A stretch of 39,922 nucleotides of DNA from a virus. The notes beneath the pieces are model-generated. The model searched no databases. It was given only the letters and a program-made list of their open reading frames with translations, and was not told the DNA's origin. The stretch is taken from IMG/VR virus record IMGVR_UViG_3300042465_002878, positions 1-39,922 of that record. The stretch is one strand, 5' to 3'. Every line of letters starts with the position of its first letter. Position 1 is the stretch's first letter. Both the position numbers and the translations under genes were made by a program. Shown one piece after another: positions 12,628-18,111 of the stretch.

Positions 12628-12776
12628 TACTTGCCCTCCTTTACGCATTTAGCGCAATATCTAAATCGTTGATCGAATATGTATATGTCAGCACCACAGA
12701 ATAAACACGCACTTAGCGTACCCTCCTCCTCTACTAACCCTCTCGCGTCGTTATCTTCTAGGGTAGGCTCACTCAT
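12627..12776 (-). CDS. 49-residue zinc-ribbon protein
   Basis: ATG 12776 follows GAGAGGGCAAGTA. The product is acidic at the start (SEPTLEDNDARGLVEEEG) and has two CxxC pairs, CLFCGADIYIFDQRFRYCAKC, a compact treble-clef or ribbon pattern. The stop overlaps the next start (TAATG). It is one of several consecutive genes that start with nearly the same GGCAAGTAATGAGTGA context. Confidence 0.65.
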   Translation of the reverse strand: MSEPTLEDNDARGLVEEEGTLSACLFCGADIYIFDQRFRYCAKCVKEGK

Positions 12777-12868
12777 TACTTGCCCTCTCTCTCTTGTGTC
12801 TGGTAAATGCAATTTCTGCACTTCCCATTATCATTGATCCAATGCCCCCAATAATCGCATATGCTCAT
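12776..12868 (-). CDS. 30-residue cysteine-pair microprotein
   Basis: The frame from ATG 12868 (AGAGGGCGAGA upstream) to TAA overlapping the next start encodes a peptide with CDYWGHWINDNGKCRNC, three cysteines plus His and Asp as possible metal ligands, and a charged tail QTQEREGK. Size is at the limit of recognition, but the start/stop overlap and shared ribosome-site context with its neighbours support it. Confidence 0.5.
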   Translation of the reverse strand: MSICDYWGHWINDNGKCRNCIYQTQEREGK

Positions 12869-12988
12869 TCTCGCCCTCTTTCTCACTTGTCTGTTAGCTA
12901 CCAGGATTTTCCGGATTAGCTACCTTGCCCGTTAGGGAAAGGATACCGCGCCCCAAGCCTTCAATGCCTGAGGCGCGATATTCCTCCT

Positions 12989-13159
12989 CTAATTGATGAT
13001 CATCTTTGCCTTTTCTCGCTCGTCGAATCGCGCAACTCTTGCCATTCCTTGGCGGTGAAAATCCCTCAGTTTTTGCTCAATTGCGGCAGAGAGCAACATC
13101 AGAAAAGGAAGGGCGATTAGCCCCATCATAAATTGCTGGCTTGTCATTACTAAATCCAT
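12989..13159 (-). CDS. small single-span membrane protein
   Basis: From ATG 13159 the product is 56 residues (52 from ATG 13147, which immediately follows the preceding stop). It has one hydrophobic helix (FMMGLIALPFLMLLSAAI) and then a basic amphipathic tail (KLRDFHRQGMARVARFDEREKAK). Reading further upstream would only shadow the preceding gene. A membrane-anchored cytoplasmic tail is the visible feature; no function recognised. Confidence 0.55.
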   Translation of the reverse strand: MDLVMTSQQFMMGLIALPFLMLLSAAIEQKLRDFHRQGMARVARFDEREKAKMIIN

Positions 13160-13512
13160 CGCTGGCTTAGTTCGTAGCCTGCCTGCTCTTGCCCTGCAAA
13201 GAGGACAGATGAGAGGTTGTATACGAGGTGAAAGCCCATATCCATTCCAGAGCCATTGACGCGGATGGCGTTGAAACCGTTTGCGTCTAGGCACTTATCA
13301 TTCAAGACTTCGGAGGCTGAATTAGTAATATCTATTACTTCGCCATCCTTGATCATCTTTAGAGAAATGGTTCTAGACATTCCCGAACTGCTTACTGTTC
13401 GCAAAATTGTGTAAATCTTGCGGTTATCGCCTAGCAAAACGAGCAAACGACGCTTTGATGATTCTTGAACTTCCCAAGAATGGAAAGCTCTTTTCATTGT
13501 CTTTGTAGCCAT
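13150..13512 (-). CDS. hypothetical protein with conserved VSSSGMSR / GMDMGFHLVYNLS motifs
   Basis: The 120-residue protein has two motifs I recognise from many phage hypothetical proteins: TVSSSGMSRTISLKMI (about 40-55) and NGSGMDMGFHLVYNLSSVLF (about 85-104). Together they suggest a small conserved alpha/beta domain, but no activity is known to me. A GAAGGC precedes ATG 13512 by 7 bases. It is among the better conserved genes of this reverse operon. Confidence 0.7.
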   Translation of the reverse strand: MATKTMKRAFHSWEVQESSKRRLLVLLGDNRKIYTILRTVSSSGMSRTISLKMIKDGEVIDITNSASEVLNDKCLDANGFNAIRVNGSGMDMGFHLVYNLSSVLFAGQEQAGYELSQRWI

Positions 13513-13573
13513 TTTTTTGCCTTCTTTCGTTAGTTGTGCCGATGACCATCATCAGGTGACGAATTACGCCACG

Positions 13574-13587
13574 ACCCCCGAAGGGGT
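13574..13587. other. short GC hairpin with tetraloop in the reverse operon
   Basis: ACCCC (13574-13578) and GGGGT (13583-13587) flank CGAA (TTCG on the transcribed strand). It lies in the 82-base gap between two reverse genes. There is no T run after it in the direction of transcription, so it more likely stabilises or attenuates the message than terminates it. Confidence 0.4.
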
Positions 13588-13594
13588 TTCGGTC

Positions 13595-13810
13595 TTATTT
13601 TAGAAAGCCGCCCCCGTTATTTTCAACCTTGACCACTACACACCCGAAATATTCCTCGAGTTGTTCAAGGGTGAAATCTTGGGTTCTTGGCGCGTTCCTA
13701 TCTTTTAGATAAATTTTCACTCTTGAGAATAGCAAAAACTTGGCATCGTCCTCACGTTCAGAACAGGCATAAATCTCGTCCGAAGTACCTTCACAAATTG
13801 CAATGAACAT
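13595..13810 (-). CDS. small hypothetical protein
   Basis: ATG 13810 overlaps the preceding stop (TGATG), which decides this start over the in-frame ATG 13828. The 71-residue product begins MFIAICEGTSDEIYACSERED and contains a basic strand (FSRVKIYLKD) and an acidic helix (TLEQLEEYFGCVVVKVE). No family was recognised. Confidence 0.55.
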   Translation of the reverse strand: MFIAICEGTSDEIYACSEREDDAKFLLFSRVKIYLKDRNAPRTQDFTLEQLEEYFGCVVVKVENNGGGFLK

Positions 13811-13920
13811 CAGTTGGTTGCCCCACATTCACCGCAAGTTTTGCCGAACCAATAGGAATGAGCAACATCGCAAGACTTACAAATACGGATTACTGAAACT
13901 TCTTCGTCGCTTCTTGGCAT
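13810..13920 (-). CDS. 36-residue zinc-ribbon microprotein
   Basis: The frame from ATG 13920 encodes a peptide with ICKSCDVAHSYWFGKTCGECGATN, two CxxC pairs 14 residues apart: a minimal rubredoxin-like ribbon. ATG overlaps the preceding stop (TAATG) and AGGAAAC precedes it. No function known. Confidence 0.6.
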   Translation of the reverse strand: MPRSDEEVSVIRICKSCDVAHSYWFGKTCGECGATN

Positions 13921-14315
13921 TAGTTTGTTTCCTTTTCTGTTAGTTGTGCGATGGTTTCGTCGGTGAATAGTTGGAGGAGTTTCCAAGTTTCCTCTTCAAT
14001 ATTATTGTCGAAGTTAGGAAAGTGCTTGCGAATCACTTCGGAGAAATCCTCTAGTAAATGAGTAAATAAAGACTCCTCGTCAAGTGGATCAACTATTTTG
14101 GTTTCTTTTTCGTGTAGTTCCAAGCGATGACTTTCGCCTTCTTTATCTTCCCAAGTTATTACTGTCCCTTCATTGGTAAACCAAGCGACCAAGTGCAAGC
14201 CGCAAATGACGCACTCAGGGCTTAGGTCGTTCATAATTTCAAGACTTGAGATGTCAAGAGTTATAACGCCACAATGCAGGCAAGTTGCTTGCTTTATTCC
14301 GTTGTAAGTAGCCAT
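13920..14315 (-). CDS. hypothetical protein with N-terminal zinc ribbon and acidic C-terminal helix
   Basis: From ATG 14315 (GGAGGT 6 bases upstream) the product is 131 residues. It starts with a ribbon ATCLHCGVITLDISS...SPECVICGLHLVAWF, continues with a strand pair carrying TVITWEDKEGESHRLELHEKE, and ends with an acidic helical part (FTHLLEDFSEVIRKHFPNFDNNIEEETWKLLQLF). It is the largest of the small zinc-ribbon genes here. Its role is unknown. Confidence 0.62.
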   Translation of the reverse strand: MATYNGIKQATCLHCGVITLDISSLEIMNDLSPECVICGLHLVAWFTNEGTVITWEDKEGESHRLELHEKETKIVDPLDEESLFTHLLEDFSEVIRKHFPNFDNNIEEETWKLLQLFTDETIAQLTEKETN

Positions 14316-14425
14316 TATTTTACCTCCACTAGATAACCGCCACATTTACAGTCTTGAATTCCTAAATGAATCGTTATATCTAAATCTTCAACAATTCCGC
14401 ATTTATTACATTGCCATTTACTCAT
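14315..14425 (-). CDS. 36-residue zinc-ribbon microprotein
   Basis: The frame from ATG 14425, with AAGGAGG upstream, encodes SKWQCNKCGIVEDLDI...QDCKCGGYLVEV, with CxxC and CxC pairs. The stop overlaps the following start (TAATG). The compact ribbon layout is typical of the series in this operon. No function known. Confidence 0.6.
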   Translation of the reverse strand: MSKWQCNKCGIVEDLDITIHLGIQDCKCGGYLVEVK

Positions 14426-14548
14426 TTATTTTGCCTCCTTAGCGTTGCAGTAATAGCATCGATTACCAGAGCTCTCACTAATAAAAATAAAAAAGTGTTC
14501 GCCATCTTTTGCGAAACTGTAAGTGCTGCCTTTACATTGTGTTGCCAT
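14426..14548 (-). CDS. 40-residue cysteine-containing microprotein
   Basis: The frame from ATG 14548 (preceded by GGAGGC) encodes ATQCKGSTYSFAKDGEHFFIF then SGNRCYYCNAKEAK. One Cys near the start and a CYYC pair near the end, with a central aromatic strand, suggest a three- or four-ligand metal site that may use His18. It joins its neighbours by a start overlap upstream and adjacent stop downstream. Confidence 0.55.
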   Translation of the reverse strand: MATQCKGSTYSFAKDGEHFFIFISESSGNRCYYCNAKEAK

Positions 14549-14742
14549 TAGTTTGCCTCCTTTGTATCTGGTGTGATTCCGTTTGATTCCAACCATAAAA
14601 GCAAAGAAGTAAAAGCCATTTCTTCGCCTTTGTATTTATTAGTGTTGAGTTTTTTTCCTACTTCAGACTTTGATATTTCTACCATTTTGCCTGAGTGATT
14701 ACGCATTTCTTCAATGCGATTTACTAATGTTTGGACGTCCAT
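14548..14742 (-). CDS. small hypothetical protein, first gene of the reverse operon
   Basis: From ATG 14742, with GAGAAGG upstream, the product is 64 residues: a helix DVQTLVNRIEEMRNHSGKMVEI, then SEVGKKLNTNKYKGEEMAFTSLLLWLESNGI. It looks like a small helical protein, possibly with a helix-turn-helix-like end, but no family was recognised. Its stop overlaps the next start (TAATG). Confidence 0.55.
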   Translation of the reverse strand: MDVQTLVNRIEEMRNHSGKMVEISKSEVGKKLNTNKYKGEEMAFTSLLLWLESNGITPDTKEAN

Positions 14743-14785
14743 TTTTCTGCCTTCTCTCGTGGGCTTGTCTGTTCCCACTCGTAGA

Positions 14786-14794
14786 AGTCTAGCA
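14786..14794 (-). promoter_or_regulatory. candidate extended -10 promoter for the reverse operon
   Basis: On the reverse strand TGCTAGACT fits an extended -10 (TGn plus TAGACT). It would start a message about 37 bases before ATG 14742, leaving room for the GAGAAGG ribosome site. No -35 match was seen. Weak, sequence-only prediction. Confidence 0.35.
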
Positions 14795-14833
14795 GAAAGG
14801 AATGGGGCAGGCTCACCCATTCATTGGGAGTTT

Positions 14834-14912
14834 ACGATGATCATCGTTGCTAACATTTCGTTATAACTAAGTTACCGACCGGTAAGTTACCAGGAAAAGA
14901 TTTCGGTAACTT
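14834..14912. promoter_or_regulatory. operator-like cluster: 14-bp palindrome and AAGTTACC/GGTAACTT repeats
   Basis: ACGATGATCATCGT at 14834-14847 is a perfect palindrome. AAGTTACC occurs at 14869-14876 and again at 14884-14891, its complement GGTAACTT at 14905-14912, and TTACCG-ac-CGGTAA at 14872-14885 is a perfect inverted repeat. Such dense symmetric sites upstream of the reverse operon look like binding sites for a dimeric regulator. Which protein binds is unknown. Confidence 0.5.
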
Positions 14913-15485
14913 GGGAGTTTGCTGAGAAGCTGAGGGTTTGCAGCAGGGCTTTGCTGAGTCCACTTGTTGAGCCAGTTGGTAAGTGGATCAGCGGTTGATT
15001 GGTTGCAAGTGTGGGCAATTGGATGGGTAACCAATGCAATCAGTTAGTGAATGAGTGTGCGCCGTGGGTGTAGTTTGCCCTTCCGCTTTTTCTAGCAAAC
15101 CCCCAGACAATCGCCCCCAATCTGTCTAAGTCTGCACCTACACAACACCGTGCCGCGCAGAACGGACACCCCCCGTTGTTGAATTGCAAGCGCAGGGGGT
15201 ATATACTCCCCAAACAAATATTTTTCCTAAAGTCAAAGTGATCCCACCTCTGACCTGCGGTTATACAAGTGTGACCAAGAACACAGTAGTAAAAGCGGGA
15301 AATGCTCTAAATTTCCTGCCTTAGTACTAGTAGGGAGCAAAGCGGGGAAGTGAAGCTTTGCGACCGTAACTGTCGCTACGTTTACACTACGCGAGCCCCC
15401 TAAGGGCGAGCCAGCAACTACCCCTAGAACTGCGCCCTAAAGGGCGCGCTGTACTAACCGCCCAGTATGCTTTTAGTGGGGATAG

Positions 15486-15506
15486 GTCTATCGAATTTCG
15501 ATAGAC
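15486..15506. promoter_or_regulatory. perfect 10-bp inverted repeat (GTCTATCGAA arms)
   Basis: Arms GTCTATCGAA (15486-15495) and TTCGATAGAC (15497-15506) flank a single T. The symmetry and absence of a T tract favour a protein-binding site or cruciform over a terminator. It lies about 160 bases before the terminase gene. Confidence 0.55.
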
Positions 15507-15510
15507 GTTA

Positions 15511-15552
15511 GACAAAGATTTATAACCTACCTAGTAGGTTTTCAACTTTGTC
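15511..15552. repeat. nested inverted repeats before the late operon
   Basis: An outer pair GACAAAG (15511-15517) / CTTTGTC (15546-15552) encloses an inner pair AACCTAC (15524-15530) / GTAGGTT (15534-15540) with a three-base centre. The two nested perfect stems would fold as one long hairpin or cruciform. It sits directly after the GTCTATCGAA palindrome; together they make a 67-base structured block. Confidence 0.55.
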
Positions 15553-15586
15553 AATAGTTCTATCTATTTTTAGATCAAACCCAAAC

Positions 15587-15620
15587 GCCTAGTATTTGAC
15601 ATTCCCCTGCCTAGTATAAA
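15587..15620 (+). promoter_or_regulatory. candidate late promoter with GCCTAGTAT direct repeat
   Basis: GCCTAGTAT occurs at 15587-15595 and 15609-15617, 22 bases apart, i.e. about two helical turns. Between them is TTGACA (15596-15601), and TATAAA at 15615-15620 follows, but their 13-base spacing is too short for an ordinary sigma-70 promoter. The repeat may itself be a recognition motif for a phage-encoded factor. The terminase start (15667) is 46 bases downstream. Confidence 0.4.
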
Positions 15621-15666
15621 AGAAAGCATTTCGCGCCAATCGCGGCGCTCTAGTAGGGAGTAATAC

Positions 15667-17532
15667 GTGGCAGAAAATTCGGCCGACATAGCCAAGAGAA
15701 TTATCCTTGGCTGCGTCTCAGAAGGTATGACCATAGAGCAGGCCTGCGCTTCCGCTGGTAAGTCTATGAAGACTTATGAGTATTACCGCCGCACCGATAA
15801 GGTATTTACAGACAAGGTAGATCGAACACGCCTTGGACTAAAGGATAAGCAATTCCAATCCGGCGACGTCCACGACATCACATTCGCAGAATTTAGAAAA
15901 CGCTTCCTTCACAGCAACACATTTGCACACCAGCAAAATCTGGTGGATATGATTGAAACTGGTAAACCTTCGTGGCTTCATCCGGCGATGAAGTATGAAG
16001 AAGGCTTGGCTAATAACCGTATCCTTCTCAACATCCCGCCAAACCACGCAAAGTCTATGACCATAACGGTTGATTATGTAACGTGGCAGGTATGTCAGAA
16101 CCCCAACTTTAGAGTCTTGATTGTATCCCAGACACAGCGCTTGGCAGCAGACTTCCTTTACGCTATCAAGCAAAGACTGACCCACCCGATGTATGAAGAA
16201 CTCCAGCAGGCCTACGCAGCCGGTGTTGGCTTCAACTCCAAGTCGGCATCGTGGCAAGCCACCCGTATTACCTTTGGTGATGAGCTACGTGAGACTGGTG
16301 AGAAAGACCCAAACATCGAAGCTGTCGGTATCGGCGGTCAGATTTACGGCAAGCGTGCCGATATGATTATTGTAGACGATGCTGTAACACTAAGCAACGC
16401 TAATGACTTTGAGCGACAGATCAAGTGGCTAACACAAGATGTGCGTTCTCGTTTGAACCCTACAGGTAAACTTATTATTATTGGAACGCGTGTAGCCTCC
16501 GTTGACCTATACAAGGAATTACGCAACGAAGATAGATACCCAGGCGGTTTAGTACCTTGGTCCTATCTTGCAATGCCAGCCCTATTGACTGTAGATGATG
16601 ACCCTGACAAGTGGGAAACTCTATGGCCCTATTCCGACCAACCCTTTGACGGTCAGATGGAAGCAGAGAAGCACCCCACTACTGGATTATATCCACGCTG
16701 GAACGGGCGCAATCTCTACAACGAACGCCAGTCTATGGATGCAAGTACCTGGGCGCTGATTTATCAACAGCAAGATATATCTGATGATGCAGCCTTTGAC
16801 CCAGTATGTGTTCGTGGCTCTATTGATGGTATGCGAAAGTCTGGACACCTAACTGCTGGACACCCAGGACATCCACGCGATCTCAATGGCTTTACTTATA
16901 TTTGTGGACTAGACCCTGCAATGATTGGCGATACAGCAGCCATATGCTACGCCATTGACCGCGCTACTAGCAAAAGGTATATCGTAGATGCTATCAAGAT
17001 TAGCAGACCGTCTCCAGCCGCTATCCGTAATCTTATATTTGATTGGACATCCCTCTACTCCCCTTCCGAGTGGGTTGTCGAAAAGAACGCCTTCCAATCC
17101 TTCTTGACACAAGACGAAGGTATCCGTATGCACTTAGCATCTCGCGGTGTGCAGTTCAAGGAACACCATACTGGTTCTAATAAGTGGGATGCCGGCTTTG
17201 GTGTCGCATCTATGTCTACCCTCTTTGGTACCAAGCAACACGACGGTAAGCACCACAGAGATAACTTGATACACCTACCATCAGATCAGACAGAGAATAT
17301 AAAGTCTTTGATTGAACAGCTAGTTACTTGGTCACCTACTACCAAAGGTAAGACTGACTTAGTAATGGCTCTATGGTTTTGTGAGATTAGAGCAAGAGAG
17401 ATGCTCAACTATGGTAAGTATGCAACCCACCATATGAAAAACCCTTTCTTATCTCGTCAAGAGATAGGCAAGCGAACAGTCATCAACTTAGATGAAGCCT
17501 TCGCAGAACAAAATCAAATGAGAGTAATCTAA
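15667..17532 (+). CDS. terL: terminase large subunit with N-terminal HTH extension
   Basis: The 621-residue protein is the DNA-packaging motor. The ATPase part has a Walker-A-type LNIPPNHAKSM near residue 123-131 and Walker B MIIVDDA near 234-239. The nuclease part shows CGLDPAMIGDTAA near 415, EWVVEKNA near 470 and NKWDAGFG near 508, the acidic metal-binding set of the RNase-H-like fold. The first ~60 residues (AKRIILGCVSEGMTIEQACASAG-KSMKTYEYYRRTDKVF) form a helix-turn-helix typical of small-terminase or transposase DNA-binding domains, suggesting that DNA recognition is fused to the large subunit. Start GTG 15667 has GGGAG 6 bases upstream. No separate small terminase gene is evident. Confidence 0.93.
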   Translation: MAENSADIAKRIILGCVSEGMTIEQACASAGKSMKTYEYYRRTDKVFTDKVDRTRLGLKDKQFQSGDVHDITFAEFRKRFLHSNTFAHQQNLVDMIETGKPSWLHPAMKYEEGLANNRILLNIPPNHAKSMTITVDYVTWQVCQNPNFRVLIVSQTQRLAADFLYAIKQRLTHPMYEELQQAYAAGVGFNSKSASWQATRITFGDELRETGEKDPNIEAVGIGGQIYGKRADMIIVDDAVTLSNANDFERQIKWLTQDVRSRLNPTGKLIIIGTRVASVDLYKELRNEDRYPGGLVPWSYLAMPALLTVDDDPDKWETLWPYSDQPFDGQMEAEKHPTTGLYPRWNGRNLYNERQSMDASTWALIYQQQDISDDAAFDPVCVRGSIDGMRKSGHLTAGHPGHPRDLNGFTYICGLDPAMIGDTAAICYAIDRATSKRYIVDAIKISRPSPAAIRNLIFDWTSLYSPSEWVVEKNAFQSFLTQDEGIRMHLASRGVQFKEHHTGSNKWDAGFGVASMSTLFGTKQHDGKHHRDNLIHLPSDQTENIKSLIEQLVTWSPTTKGKTDLVMALWFCEIRAREMLNYGKYATHHMKNPFLSRQEIGKRTVINLDEAFAEQNQMRVI

Positions 17533-17542
17533 GGAGAAGCAA

Positions 17543-17695
17543 ATGGCAATGACACCAAAGAAGCCAACAGCAAAGCCAAAGCCAAAAGCAACTAAGAAGC
17601 CACTTACAAAGTCCGAACAAGATTTTATTTCTGGTCAGAAACTAAAGGCAAAGATTACTAAAAAGACCGGCGTATATCCAAATACAGCTAACTAA
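17543..17695 (+). CDS. 50-residue lysine-rich protein
   Basis: ATG 17543 has AAGGAG upstream, 10 bases after the terminase stop. The N-terminal half is Lys/Pro/Ala repeats (TPKKPTAKPKPKATKKP), the rest SEQDFISGQKLKAKITKKTGVYPN. The composition resembles basic, disordered nucleic-acid-binding tails such as histone H1 ends. It is the first of two basic genes between terminase and portal. Function unknown. Confidence 0.55.
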   Translation: MAMTPKKPTAKPKPKATKKPLTKSEQDFISGQKLKAKITKKTGVYPNTAN

Positions 17696-17704
17696 GGAGT
17701 TGAA

Positions 17705-18100
17705 ATGCCAGTACAAAAGAAGCCAACAGCGCAACAAATAGCACAAGGCAAAGCACGTGCTGGCGGCAACAATCCTGTAAAAGTAACCAAGGCTGGCGCA
17801 AAGCGTCTAGGTAAAGCAGCCCTTATTGCAGCATCTCTTACTCCAGCAGGTCGTGGAGTCAAAGTAGCAGCTACTGCTGCTAAGGTTGCCACAAAAGTTG
17901 CTGGTAAAAAAGCATCTACCAAAGTAGCTGATAAAATTGTCAATAAAAGTGTTGTGTCTGCTGCAAAAAACATTACAAAAGAAGCAGCAAGAGAAAAACA
18001 AATAATTGCAAAACTAAATAAAGCGGCCCCAAAAGCACAAGCAAAAGCACAAAAGATAATTGACAAAGCAATAAAAAAGAATCCAAATTTATTCAAGTAA
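17705..18100 (+). CDS. Lys/Ala-rich basic protein (131 residues)
   Basis: AAGGAG precedes ATG 17705. The protein is built of Ala, Lys, Val and Thr (VKVAATAAKVATKVAGKKASTKVADKIV) with no acidic clusters, reminiscent of histone-H1-like or HU-tail sequences, and probably alpha-helical. It may condense DNA or be carried in the virion with the genome. The first residues (PVQKKPTAQQIAQGKARAGG) resemble the N terminus of the preceding protein in style, but no family was recognised. Confidence 0.6.
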   Translation: MPVQKKPTAQQIAQGKARAGGNNPVKVTKAGAKRLGKAALIAASLTPAGRGVKVAATAAKVATKVAGKKASTKVADKIVNKSVVSAAKNITKEAAREKQIIAKLNKAAPKAQAKAQKIIDKAIKKNPNLFK

Positions 18101-18111
18101 GGAACCCCACA

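Larger units (their letters stand above)
14743..15666. other. 924-base divergent non-coding control region
   Basis: No convincing gene was found on either strand here. Besides the promoter-like and operator-like sites listed separately, it holds hairpins TCCACTT/AAGTGGA (14959-14965 with 14981-14987) and ATTGGTT/AACCAAT (14998-15004 with 15029-15035), GCGCCCT-aa-AGGGCGC (15432-15447), a GCGCC/GGCGC hairpin near 15633-15648, and the 11-base direct repeat CTAGTAGGGAG at 15327-15337 and 15650-15660. It separates the reverse early operon from the forward late operon and is the best place for divergent promoters and possibly a replication origin or packaging site. Confidence 0.6.

Noticed and set aside
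12894-12987. Reverse frame with EEYRASGIEGLGRGILSLTG
   Set aside because: The motif looks like a real small phage protein, and AGGAGG lies just upstream, but there is no ATG, GTG or TTG at a usable place. It could be a gene remnant or use a rare start; not listed as a gene.
14820-15666. tRNA genes in the non-coding region
   Set aside because: The hairpins do not assemble into a cloverleaf, and no T-loop consensus with matching acceptor arms was found.
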